Part shown: one piece after another, positions 7,719 through 15,757 of the stretch
Layout of the letters: every line of letters begins with the position of its first letter
Numbering within the stretch: the stretch's first letter is position 1
DNA from: Oscillospiraceae bacterium
GTDB taxonomy: Bacteria; Bacillota; Clostridia; Oscillospirales; Acutalibacteraceae
Direction of reading: 5' to 3'
NCBI GenBank assembly: GCA_019417045.1
Contig: DXWE01000006.1
Span: 8,403-38,030 of the forward strand
DNA: 29,628 bases
Program-made: the position numbers and the translations under genes
Notes under the pieces: model-generated
Seen by the model: only the letters and a program-made list of their open reading frames with translations
Databases searched by the model: none
Told to the model about the DNA's origin: nothing

Positions 7719-8048
7719 TTAATGATCCAGTTCTTTCAGTCTTTTCAGCATTTTGGGAATCACATCTTGCTGAATCAAATCCTGCAGAATCCCCGGAATA
7801 AATGCGTCTTGTTGAATGAAGGCTGAAAGACAAACAAAAATTTCATCTGCCGTCATGGTAGAAGCAGCTTCTTTCAAGGCTGATTTACCCGCAAACATAC
7901 GATCGCCCATTTCCTCCATTGCATTTAGATGCATAAACTCAGATTCCATAAAAGCATTTGCAAATTTTTCAATTTGCTTTTTGAGTTCACCTTCTGATAC
8001 GGCATTGTTTTCGAAAAAGTCAACAAATGAAGTAATTTTTTCGTACAT
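7719..8048 (-). CDS. Hypothetical protein, 109 residues, helical
   Basis: I do not recognise the family. I chose the ATG at 8048 (MYEKITSFVDFF) because a perfect AAGGAGG lies 8 bases upstream. A GTG three codons earlier would overlap that site. The product is acidic to neutral and almost wholly helix-forming, with amphipathic stretches (ELKKQIEKFANAFMESEF, DLIQQDVIPKMLKRLKEL), no signal peptide and no membrane segment. A consensus promoter gives a very short leader of about 13 bases. It stands alone in the AT-rich island, which points to acquired DNA. A small cytoplasmic helical protein, possibly part of a mobile element, is as far as the sequence allows. Confidence 0.75.
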   Translation of the reverse strand: MYEKITSFVDFFENNAVSEGELKKQIEKFANAFMESEFMHLNAMEEMGDRMFAGKSALKEAASTMTADEIFVCLSAFIQQDAFIPGILQDLIQQDVIPKMLKRLKELDH

Positions 8049-8067
8049 ATTTCGCACCTCCTTATTT

Positions 8068-8096
8068 ATTATATTATTATATATTCAAAAGGTCAA
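8068..8096 (-). promoter_or_regulatory. Promoter of the 109-residue orphan gene
   Basis: On the minus strand TTGACC (8091-8096), a 17-base AT-rich spacer and TATAAT (8068-8073). The expected start is near 8061, only a few bases before the ribosome site. Confidence 0.8.
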
Positions 8097-8350
8097 GTGA
8101 AAAAGGAGAAAAAACAAAAATGCAGGGCCAGTATAGCGAGGTTATCTGTAAGCGAGCCAAATCGTGAAAGAAAGCTAAAAAATAAGAATCTCGAACGCGA
8201 AAAAGCGCGTCGAGACTTTATACGGCAAATAGAGACTAAAAAAGATGCCGGCTATAGGCGCGGGTGTCTTAGCTTAAATAAAGGAAAGAGCCCGGAGCGC
8301 GATTTGTCTCCAGGCACTTGCCTGGTGCGAATGTTCATAACGGATTTAAT
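8097..8350. other. Intergenic stretch between the orphan gene and tRNA-Leu
   Basis: Holds the second copy of the 15-bp direct repeat (8234-8248) and a degenerate terminator-like hairpin (8289-8315). A Lys/Arg-rich frame on the plus strand runs through the tRNA terminator and into the tRNA, so it is not a present-day gene. It might be the remnant of one. Confidence 0.35.
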
Positions 8351-8383
8351 AAAAAAAGTGTTCGTAACATCCGTTATGAACAC
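8351..8383 (-). terminator. Intrinsic terminator of tRNA-Leu
   Basis: On the minus strand the stem GTGTTCATAAC/GTTACGAACAC, with one mismatched or wobble position and a 4-base loop, is followed by seven T. An extra copy of the left arm (8332-8345) makes an alternative 14-bp pairing with 8369-8382. Confidence 0.88.
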
Positions 8384-8389
8384 TCGTTA

Positions 8390-8476
8390 TGGTGCCGGTG
8401 GTGGGACTTGAACCCACACGGTGTTGCCACCAACGGATTTTGAGTCCGTCTCGTCTGCCAATTCCAACACACCGGC
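8390..8476 (-). tRNA. tRNA-Leu (anticodon CAA)
   Basis: An 87-base class II tRNA on the minus strand. The acceptor is GCCGGTG/CACCGGC, the anticodon stem ACGGA/TCCGT with loop CTCAAAA (anticodon CAA, reads TTG), there is a long variable arm (TGGTGGCAACACCG region), and the T-arm has loop TTCAAGT. Discriminator A and CCA are encoded. Its 3' end faces the AT-rich island, the usual side for integration of mobile DNA at a tRNA. Confidence 0.95.
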
Positions 8477-8531
8477 GTATAGGAAGATTCCAAAAGAAAC
8501 CTCTCTGCTATATATAGAAAAATCGCTATTC

Positions 8532-8560
8532 ATTATACCTTATACAAGCGGAAATTGCAA
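8532..8560 (-). promoter_or_regulatory. Promoter of tRNA-Leu
   Basis: On the minus strand TTGCAA (8555-8560), a 17-base spacer and TATAAT (8532-8537). Confidence 0.82.
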
Positions 8561-8616
8561 GCAAAACTTTCTGCCGGCAGCGGGCAGCCGGCAGAGCCCT
8601 GATCCAGCCGGGGACA

Positions 8617-8644
8617 GAACCGAATTTTTTGTAAAAAAAGGTTC
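8617..8644. repeat. Inverted repeat upstream of pyrB
   Basis: GAACC and GGTTC arms enclose facing T6 and A-rich runs just before the pyrB -35 box. A second 8-bp hairpin, CTGCCGGC/GCCGGCAG, lies at 8571-8594. Both precede the predicted promoter, so they would act as DNA sites or on an earlier transcript rather than as a pyr attenuator. Confidence 0.5.
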
Positions 8645-8651
8645 AGCGTCG

Positions 8652-8680
8652 TTGCGCATCCGGGCAAAAGCTGGTACAAT
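8652..8680 (+). promoter_or_regulatory. Promoter of the pyrB operon
   Basis: TTGCGC (8652-8657), a 17-base spacer and TACAAT (8675-8680). The leader is only about 25 bases, so there is no room for a PyrR-type attenuator after the start of transcription. Confidence 0.75.
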
Positions 8681-8712
8681 ACCCTACAGTAAGCGGGAAG
8701 GGGAGAGCTGCC

Positions 8713-9777
8713 ATGCAGTCGCGACATCTGATCGATTTGAATGATCTCACCACCGAGGAGTGGGAGGGGATCACCCGGGAGGCGTGCGAGATCCGGGAGC
8801 ACCCGGCGGACTATCAGGACGCCTGCCGCGGGCGGATCCTCGCGACGCTGTTTTACGAGCCCTCCACCCGCACGCAGATGTCCTTTCAGACGGCGATGCT
8901 CCGGCTGGGGGGTCAGATCATCGGCTTTGACAACCCGGCGAATTCCTCCGTGTCCAAGGGGGAATCGCTCAAGGACACCATCCGGGTGGTGAGCGGGTAT
9001 TCGGATATCATCGCGCTGCGGCATCCGTTGGCGGGTGCGGCAAAAGCGGCCTCCCTCTTTTCCCGGGTGCCGATCATCAACGCGGGGGACGGCGGGCACC
9101 TGCACCCCACCCAGACGTTGACGGATCTCGTGACCCTGCGGCAGGAGAAGGGTCGGTTTGACCATCTGTGTATCGGGCTGTGCGGCGACCTCAAGAACGG
9201 CCGCACCGTCCATTCTCTGATAAAAGCGATGGCGCGGTTCCCGCACAACTCCTTTGTACTCATCTCCACCCCGCATCTGCGGGTGCCGGCGTACATCCAG
9301 GATTATCTGCGTGCGGCCGGCTGCACGTTTACCGAGATGGACAACCTGAGAGAGGCGATGCCGCTGCTCGACGTGCTGTATATGACCCGGATCCAGCAGG
9401 AGCGATTTTCCTCGAAGGAGGAGTACGAGCGGCAAAAGGGCGTGTACGTGCTCGACCGGGAGAAGCTGCGGTCGGCAAAGCCGGACCTGGTGGTGCTGCA
9501 TCCGCTCCCGCGGGTGGACGAGATCACGGTGGAGGTGGACGACGACCCAAGGGCCAAATATTTCGAGCAGACGGAATACGGGCTGTTTGCGCGCATGGCG
9601 CTGATTTTGCGGATGCTGCAGCCGGAGAAGCGGCTGGACCCGGTGCCGAAGGGGAGCCTGGAAAGATGCGAGAATCCCTGCTGTATCACGAATTACGAGC
9701 TGGCGCTGCCACATCTGTTTCAAAGGAATGGTGATCTGCTTGTGTGCGACTACTGCGAAGAGCGCACCCTGCTCTAA
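8713..9777 (+). CDS. pyrB: Aspartate carbamoyltransferase with PyrI-like zinc tail
   Basis: Catalyses carbamoyl phosphate plus aspartate to carbamoyl aspartate, the committed step of pyrimidine synthesis. Family motifs are all present: FYEPSTRTQMSF (residues 48-59, phosphate binding), SSVSKGES (78-85), RHPLAGAA (103-110), HLHPTQTLTDL (129-139) and LHPLPRVDEI (262-271). The usual catalytic chain is about 305-310 residues; this one has 354. The extra end (about 317-354) has C319-x4-C324-x20-C345-x2-C348, beginning RCENPCCITNYE, very like the zinc-binding end of the regulatory chain PyrI. The nucleotide-binding half of PyrI is absent and no pyrI gene is nearby. The tail may help the trimer assemble without allosteric control. 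The ribosome site is GGGGAG before the ATG at 8713. Confidence 0.95.
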   Translation: MQSRHLIDLNDLTTEEWEGITREACEIREHPADYQDACRGRILATLFYEPSTRTQMSFQTAMLRLGGQIIGFDNPANSSVSKGESLKDTIRVVSGYSDIIALRHPLAGAAKAASLFSRVPIINAGDGGHLHPTQTLTDLVTLRQEKGRFDHLCIGLCGDLKNGRTVHSLIKAMARFPHNSFVLISTPHLRVPAYIQDYLRAAGCTFTEMDNLREAMPLLDVLYMTRIQQERFSSKEEYERQKGVYVLDREKLRSAKPDLVVLHPLPRVDEITVEVDDDPRAKYFEQTEYGLFARMALILRMLQPEKRLDPVPKGSLERCENPCCITNYELALPHLFQRNGDLLVCDYCEERTLL

Positions 9778-9781
9778 ACAT

Positions 9782-10339
9782 GTGCTGATCCTGGACGGAT
9801 CCCCCCACACGGACGGGCCAACCGCGTGGCTGATCGACACGGCGTCGCGGCTGCTGGAGGGGCGCGCCGAGGTGACGCGCCTGCGCTGTTTTGACCGGCC
9901 GGTGCAGCCGTGCGACGACTGCCGGGCGTGTTACCGGATCCGGGGGTGCAGCAAGCGGGATCTGGATGATTTCTATGTGTGGCTGGAGCGCGCGGACGCT
10001 GTGATCTTCGCGTGCCCGGTGTACAATGCGTCGTTCCCGGCACCGATGAAAGCGGTGCTCGACCGGTTGCAGCGGTACTGGTCCGCGCGGTTTATCCAGC
10101 ATGTCCGTCCGCCGATCGAGCGCCCGAAAAAGGCGGCGCTGCTCACCACCGGCGGGAGCGATGACCCGTGGGGGGCGCTCCCGCTTGAGACGCAGCTGCG
10201 GCCCCTGCTGACGGTGATCAACACCCGCCTGCTTGGGGCGGCACACATCTGCGCGACGGACAAGCAGTGGGATCCGAAGCCCTATGCGCAGCGGGTGGAG
10301 GCACTGGTGGACGGGCTGCTGGAGGAACCGGAATCGTGA
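9782..10339 (+). CDS. Flavodoxin-fold NAD(P)H-dependent oxidoreductase
   Basis: About 185 residues. It starts with the first strand and phosphate loop of the FMN-reductase fold (LILDGSPHTDGPTAWLI) and has PVYNASFPAPMKAVLDR, the flavin-contact segment typical of NADPH-dependent FMN reductases. A Cys cluster, C-x2-C-x2-C-x6-C (PCDDCRACYRIRGCSKRD), resembles that of iron-sulfur flavoproteins, though the full cluster-binding pattern is not certain. The start is unclear: the GTG at 9782 fits the fold but lacks a ribosome site and probably depends on coupling to the pyrB stop 5 bases before. An ATG at 9728, inside pyrB, is the alternative. The next gene overlaps its stop by GTGA. Confidence 0.82.
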   Translation: MLILDGSPHTDGPTAWLIDTASRLLEGRAEVTRLRCFDRPVQPCDDCRACYRIRGCSKRDLDDFYVWLERADAVIFACPVYNASFPAPMKAVLDRLQRYWSARFIQHVRPPIERPKKAALLTTGGSDDPWGALPLETQLRPLLTVINTRLLGAAHICATDKQWDPKPYAQRVEALVDGLLEEPES

Positions 10340-11571
10340 GAAAAGAGGAAGTGGAAGAAACCATGGAGGACCAGACACGGCCATATCGGGAGACAGAAGA
10401 GAGCCTGCGGGCCCTGTCCGTATACCGCGGGGTGCTGAACCGTCCGGTGACAGCGGCGCTGCTGCGGCTCTGCCGCGCCGCGGCGGAGCCGGTCGGCGGG
10501 GACTGTGCCGCCGCCTGCGGTGCGCTGTATCACGAATTGCTCGAGCGGGGGAGGGAGGACAGCCTGCCCGCGGCGGTGGCAGAGGAGGTGCTGACCGACG
10601 AGAACGCGCTGACAGTGGCGCTCGCGGCCGGCCGGGAGCCGTCCGAACGGCTGCGGCAGGCGGCGGCCTCCGATCTGCGCACGCTCTATCGTGCGGCACA
10701 GACCGGCGCGCCGCCCAGACAGAGTCCGGCCGGCGGGTGGGGCGCTTTGGAGGCGTCCGCGCCGCTGGACCGCCGCTGGGATCTCTGCCTGAATGCGCTG
10801 GCCGATTTCCACCGCCGCAACGGCTGTGGGGAATTTGCCCGGCACGCGGCGTTTCTGTGGAGGGACGGCCGCATGCAGGCGGTGCGGCATCCCGACCCGA
10901 TCCGTCTGAGCGATCTGAAGGGATACGAGTACCAGCACGAGACCGCAAACGCGAATACCCTGGCCTTTTTAAACGGCCTGCCGGCCAACAACATCCTGTT
11001 CTACGGCGACCGGGGCACCGGCAAATCGTCGACGGTCAAGGCGCTGCTCAATGAGTACGCGGGCCGCGGGCTGCGCATGATCGAGGTGCCCAAGGCCTAT
11101 TTGCATGAGCTGCCCGACCTGACCGACCGGCTGGCCGCCCTGCCGATGCGGTTTATCCTCTTTATCGACGACCTCTCGTTTGCGGGGGACGACGACAATT
11201 TTGCCGCGCTCAAGGCGGTGCTGGAAGGCGGTCTCGCCGCGCGGCCGGACAACGTGCTGCTGTATGCGACCTCCAACCGCCGCCACCTGCTGCGCGAGAG
11301 TTTCGACGACCGCGAGGGGAGCGATCTGCACCATGCGGATACGATCCAGGAGGCGGTCTCCCTGTCCGACCGGTTCGGCATCACGCTGACCTATCTGCTG
11401 CCGGACAAAGAGCGGTTTTTGCAGATTGTGGAGCAGCTCGCCGCCGACAGCGGACTGGCCTTCCCACGGGAGGAACTGCGGCAGCTGGCCGAACAGTGGG
11501 CGCTCGAGCGGGGCGCCCGTTCCCCGCGGTATGCGCGGCAGTTTATCACGGATTTGCAGCATCATGCATAA
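10336..11571 (+). CDS. DUF815-family AAA ATPase
   Basis: About 411 residues. The N-terminal half is helical and Ala-rich. The C-terminal half is an AAA-type ATPase with Walker A GDRGTGKSSTVK, Walker B FILFIDDLSF and an arginine-rich sensor region (YATSNRRHLLRES), followed by a small helical lid ending in ARSPRYARQFITDL. This is the pattern of the DUF815 family, whose job is not established. I chose the GTG at 10336, which overlaps the stop of the flavoprotein (GTGA) and has GGAGG 10 bases upstream. An ATG at 10363 is the alternative. Three tightly coupled genes (pyrB, flavoprotein, ATPase) share a promoter, which does not by itself explain a link. Confidence 0.9.
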   Translation: MRKEEVEETMEDQTRPYRETEESLRALSVYRGVLNRPVTAALLRLCRAAAEPVGGDCAAACGALYHELLERGREDSLPAAVAEEVLTDENALTVALAAGREPSERLRQAAASDLRTLYRAAQTGAPPRQSPAGGWGALEASAPLDRRWDLCLNALADFHRRNGCGEFARHAAFLWRDGRMQAVRHPDPIRLSDLKGYEYQHETANANTLAFLNGLPANNILFYGDRGTGKSSTVKALLNEYAGRGLRMIEVPKAYLHELPDLTDRLAALPMRFILFIDDLSFAGDDDNFAALKAVLEGGLAARPDNVLLYATSNRRHLLRESFDDREGSDLHHADTIQEAVSLSDRFGITLTYLLPDKERFLQIVEQLAADSGLAFPREELRQLAEQWALERGARSPRYARQFITDLQHHA

Positions 11572-11572
11572 A

Positions 11573-11616
11573 ACAATACAAAAGCGGCCCGCCTGCGATT
11601 CACAGGCGGGCCGCTT
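11573..11616 (-). terminator. Terminator between convergent genes
   Basis: A perfect 12-bp GC stem (GCGGCCCGCCTG with CAGGCGGGCCGC, 7-base loop). On the minus strand it is followed by TTTTGTATTGTTTT, a good intrinsic terminator for the permease gene. On the plus strand the T run is short, so it may stop the DUF815 transcript less well. Confidence 0.88.
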
Positions 11617-11629
11617 GCCGGATCCGGCC

Positions 11630-14600
11630 CTATTCTCCGCTCTTCATGGATTCCACCATGTCGATCTTCTTCAGCTTCCGGTACATGACCAGGTTGACGA
11701 GCACCGAGAAGAGGATGGTCAGCCCGGCGGAGAGCAGATAGCTCAGCGCGCTCACCCGGCGCCCGAACATCACCATGTCGATCTCCGCGGTCTTGACCAC
11801 AAACTGGTGCAGGAAAATGCCAAACACCAGCCCGACCAGGGTGCCGATCAGGGTGAGGATCGCGGTCTCACGGTAGATATAGGCCGAGACCTCCCGGTCA
11901 TAGAAGCCGAGCACCTTGATGGTCGCGAGCTCCCGCTGCCGCTCGGTGATGTTGATGTTGGTCAGGTTGTACAGCACGACAAACGCGAGCGCCCCCGCCG
12001 AGATGATCAGCACGACGACGATGTAGTCGATGCTCTTCATCGTGTCCGCAAAGGAGGTGCGCAGATCGGTGGTGAACCGCACGCCGCTGACCCCGTCCTG
12101 CTCGAGCAGCCGGGTGGAGAGCGCCTTGCGGGCGTCCGCGCTGTCGTCCGCCGCCTTTGCGAGATAGATCGAGTAGTCCGGCGTCCCCTGCAGGACGTCG
12201 GCATAGGTCTGCGGGGTGACGTAGACATAGTTGCCAACATAGTTTTCGGCGATCCCGCCCACCGTGAAGGTGCCCGTGCGCCCGTCGCTCTCGAGCGACA
12301 GGGTGAGGGCGTCCCCCACCGAGACCCCGAGGTTTTTCGCGAGCTTTTCCGACACGATCACCCGGCCGTCCCCGAATTCCAGCGGATGCCCGGTCTGCCG
12401 CGTCTGCAGGGTGACAAAATCGGCCAGCCGCTGCGGGTCCTGCGGCACAAACAGGGTGAAGTCAAAGGTCTCCCCGTCCGCCTGTGCCTGCGCCTGCTCC
12501 TGCGCGGTCAGCAGAGAGTCGGAGATCTGTTCGGGATCGTTCAGGATCTCCTGCACCCCGTCGCCGGCGTCGTCCGAGACGACGACCATCGTATCGTATC
12601 GGTACAGCTCGTAGAACTGCTTATCCACGATATCGCTGATGGAGTCGCGCAGCCCGAACCCCGTGACGAGCAGGGCAGTACAGCCGGCGATGCCGAACAC
12701 GGTCATGAAAAACCGCTTTTTATAGCGGATGAGGTTGCGTGCGGTCACCTTCTGGGTAAATTTGAGACGGGACCACAGCGGGGTGATGTATTCGAGGAAC
12801 ACCCGTTTGCCGGCCTTGGGCGCGCGCGGGCGCATGAGCTGCGCGGCGTTCGAGCGAAGGGAGGCCCAGCACGCCCCCAGCGCCGCCGCGAGCACGCACA
12901 CCAGTGCGCCGATCGATGAGACAAGGGCGTACGGCCACTCAAACCCCAGAATCAGGGTGGGCAGCCGGTACATGATGCCGTAGGCGTTCCAGATAACCGT
13001 CGGGAACAGCCGGAACCCGACCAGCAGCCCGCATACGCACCCGCCGAGGGTGGCGGTGGCGGCGTACAGGAGATAATGGGCCGCGATGGCAGCTCCGGAG
13101 AACCCGAGCGCCTTCAGGGTGCCGATCTGGGTACGCTGTTCCTCCACCATACGGGTCATGGTGGTCAGGGCCACCAGCGCCGCCACGAGGAAGAAAAACA
13201 CCGGGAACACCTGGGCGATCGCGGCCACCTTGTCGGCGTTGCTGTCGAAACTGCTGTAGGCGAGATTGTCGTCCCGGGTAAAGACGTACCAGGTGGGGGC
13301 GGCGATCGCCTCGATCTCGGCCTGCGCGTCGTCGAGCTGCTGCTGCCCGTCCTGAAGCTTCTCGTCCGCCTCCGCCTTGGCCGCCGCGTAGTCCGCTTCG
13401 CCGCTCTCGATCTGCGCGGCAGTGTCCTGTAGCTGTGCCTGCGTCTCCTCGAGCGTCTGCCGGGCTTCCGCCAGCTCCTGCTCCGCCTGTGCAAATTCCT
13501 GCTGCGCGGTCTGTTCGCCCTGTGTCAGCGCGTCCATGCCCGCCTGCCACTCCTGCTCGCCCGCCTGCAGCGCCGCCGCCTGCGAGGTGTACAGTGCCAT
13601 CCCCTGGTCGTAGGCGGCGAGTTCGTCCCGGTACTGCGCTTCGAGCGCGTCCGCCTGGTCTGTCAGACCCTGCTCCCGCAGCGAAGCGATCATCTGCCGC
13701 AGGGCGGTGACCTGCGGCTCGGCCTCATCCAGCTGCTGTTTGAGAAAATCCAGCTGCGCCTGCCCCTCATCGAGCTGGGCGCGCGACGCGTCCAGCTGCT
13801 CCCGGGCGGCAGCCGCCTGCTCTTCATAGGCGGCCCGCTGAGAGGCGAGCTCCTGCTCGCCGTCCTCCAATTCCTGCCGGCCCTGCTCCCACTGCGCCAG
13901 CCCGTCCTGATACTGCGCGATGGCATCGTCCAGCTCCTGCCGGGCGTCGCCAAGCTGCTGCAGCGCACTGGCCTTTTCCTCTTCAAACTCCTGCCGGCTC
14001 TCCTGCAGCGTCGCCTCCGCCTCGGCGCGAACCTCCTCCAGCCGCGCCTGCCCGATGGAAACGCCGGCCTCCTCCACGGCCTGCTGCACCGGCAGGATCC
14101 GGGCGTCGTATTCCTCCTCAAACGTGTCAAGCTCGGCAGCGCCCGCCACCGTGAGGAACGCATTTTGGTACACGCCGGGGACAAAGCTGTTCTCACCGGT
14201 ATAGAGAATGTGCTCCACCGTGCCGCTGCCGACCGTGGTGGATTCGTCGTCTATGGAAAAGTAATAGGAGCTGTCCACAAACCCGACCACCGTGAACTCG
14301 GTCACGGCGAGCGTGTCGGACAGGTCGTCGCTGTCGGGTGAGAGGCGCAGCGTGTCCCCGAGCTCGAGATTCGAAGCGGTGGACATGGTGCGCAGCTGTA
14401 CCACGCACTCGCCCGGGGCCTCGGGATACCGCCCCTCCCGCAGCTCCAACCGGTTTTGATAGGTGTTGTCATCTGTCCCCAGCTGATCCAGCGGGACGCT
14501 GTGCAGCCGGGCGACGGTGGTGTCGGAGGCGGGGGTCTCGAGCAGCAGGTCGGTGAAATATCCCGGCATGACCGCCTCTACCCCGTCGATCTGGCGCAGT

Positions 14601-14824
14601 GATTCGATGCTCTCCTCCGTGAGACCGAGCGTGGAGATCACCCGCAGATCCATGAAATGCGACTCGTCATAATACCGGTCCACCGACCGGCGCATGGCAG
14701 GCGTGGTGGCGAGCAGCCCGGCGAGAAACCCGACCCCGAGCGCGACGATGGCGAAAATCGCGAGAAAGCGGCTGATCCCGTGCCGGATTTCCCGCCGCAG
14801 AATTTTGCGAAAGGTCCGTTTCAC
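11630..14824 (-). CDS. FtsX-type ABC permease with giant coiled coil
   Basis: About 1064 residues. One membrane helix near the N-terminus (about 20-40) is followed by an extracytoplasmic domain. Residues about 257-507 are then almost pure coiled coil (repeated QxELxxGxxE/Q and AEQELAEARQTLEETQAQLQ). Next come three membrane helices with the FtsX signature (TRMVEEQRTQIGTLKALGFS), a second outer domain, and three C-terminal helices with the same signature (ITERQRELATIKVLGFYDRE). Ordinary MacB or FtsX permeases are 400-850 residues. It is encoded immediately after its ATPase; the GTG at 14824 follows the ATPase stop by one base, with a TTG 12 bases earlier as alternative. Such systems use ATP to move an outer domain (mechanotransmission) rather than pump a solute. 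The coiled coil could reach into the wall. Confidence 0.92.
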   Translation of the reverse strand: MKRTFRKILRREIRHGISRFLAIFAIVALGVGFLAGLLATTPAMRRSVDRYYDESHFMDLRVISTLGLTEESIESLRQIDGVEAVMPGYFTDLLLETPASDTTVARLHSVPLDQLGTDDNTYQNRLELREGRYPEAPGECVVQLRTMSTASNLELGDTLRLSPDSDDLSDTLAVTEFTVVGFVDSSYYFSIDDESTTVGSGTVEHILYTGENSFVPGVYQNAFLTVAGAAELDTFEEEYDARILPVQQAVEEAGVSIGQARLEEVRAEAEATLQESRQEFEEEKASALQQLGDARQELDDAIAQYQDGLAQWEQGRQELEDGEQELASQRAAYEEQAAAAREQLDASRAQLDEGQAQLDFLKQQLDEAEPQVTALRQMIASLREQGLTDQADALEAQYRDELAAYDQGMALYTSQAAALQAGEQEWQAGMDALTQGEQTAQQEFAQAEQELAEARQTLEETQAQLQDTAAQIESGEADYAAAKAEADEKLQDGQQQLDDAQAEIEAIAAPTWYVFTRDDNLAYSSFDSNADKVAAIAQVFPVFFFLVAALVALTTMTRMVEEQRTQIGTLKALGFSGAAIAAHYLLYAATATLGGCVCGLLVGFRLFPTVIWNAYGIMYRLPTLILGFEWPYALVSSIGALVCVLAAALGACWASLRSNAAQLMRPRAPKAGKRVFLEYITPLWSRLKFTQKVTARNLIRYKKRFFMTVFGIAGCTALLVTGFGLRDSISDIVDKQFYELYRYDTMVVVSDDAGDGVQEILNDPEQISDSLLTAQEQAQAQADGETFDFTLFVPQDPQRLADFVTLQTRQTGHPLEFGDGRVIVSEKLAKNLGVSVGDALTLSLESDGRTGTFTVGGIAENYVGNYVYVTPQTYADVLQGTPDYSIYLAKAADDSADARKALSTRLLEQDGVSGVRFTTDLRTSFADTMKSIDYIVVVLIISAGALAFVVLYNLTNINITERQRELATIKVLGFYDREVSAYIYRETAILTLIGTLVGLVFGIFLHQFVVKTAEIDMVMFGRRVSALSYLLSAGLTILFSVLVNLVMYRKLKKIDMVESMKSGE

Positions 14825-14825
14825 G

Positions 14826-15530
<705 letters not shown>

Positions 15531-15579
15531 CTCTGTCGCCTGCTTTCAATCGGAGATCAGGATTTTTCCCAATCCTATA

Positions 15580-15598
15580 GGTATATATACCCAGTATA
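15580..15598. promoter_or_regulatory. Palindrome between divergent ABC and cps units
   Basis: The 12-bp perfect palindrome GGTATATATACC (15580-15591) lies just downstream of a minus-strand TATACT (15593-15598), in the upstream region of the ABC operon. It is a candidate operator, but an AT-rich palindrome of this length can arise by chance. Confidence 0.35.
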
Positions 15599-15667
15599 GC
15601 GTTTCTTTCAGGGTAATTGATGAATAGTCTGCAAACTTTTTGGACGGAGCGCTTTTTCCGACACACG

Positions 15668-15697
15668 TTGACAACCGATGCAAAAACGGTGTATACT
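15668..15697 (+). promoter_or_regulatory. Promoter of the cpsC-cpsD-cpsB operon
   Basis: TTGACA (15668-15673), an 18-base spacer and TATACT (15692-15697). It places the start of transcription near 15704, ruling out the earlier in-frame start codons of the first gene. Confidence 0.85.
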
Positions 15698-15757
15698 ATC
15701 CTTTGTATTTGTACGGACATGCTCGGAGCGATACGCTGCCGACGGGGAGGGATCTCT

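Noticed and set aside
6267..8315. Similar GAGCCCGGA...CCAGG sequences at 6267 and 8287 as a mobile repeat
   Set aside because: Both fold as terminator-like hairpins on the minus strand with T-rich tails; convergent terminator structure explains the likeness better than transposition.
8097..8411. Lys/Arg-rich frame before tRNA-Leu
   Set aside because: Continues through the tRNA terminator into the tRNA; at best the remnant of a gene in the island.
8533..9840. Long open frame on the minus strand opposite pyrB
   Set aside because: Composition is His/Arg/Pro-rich with no domain; it is the high-GC shadow of the convincing pyrB gene and also crosses the pyrB promoter.
11426..12919. Long open frame on the plus strand opposite the FtsX-type permease
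   Set aside because: Runs through a strong terminator and out of the DUF815 gene in another frame, with His/Asp/Arg-rich non-protein composition.
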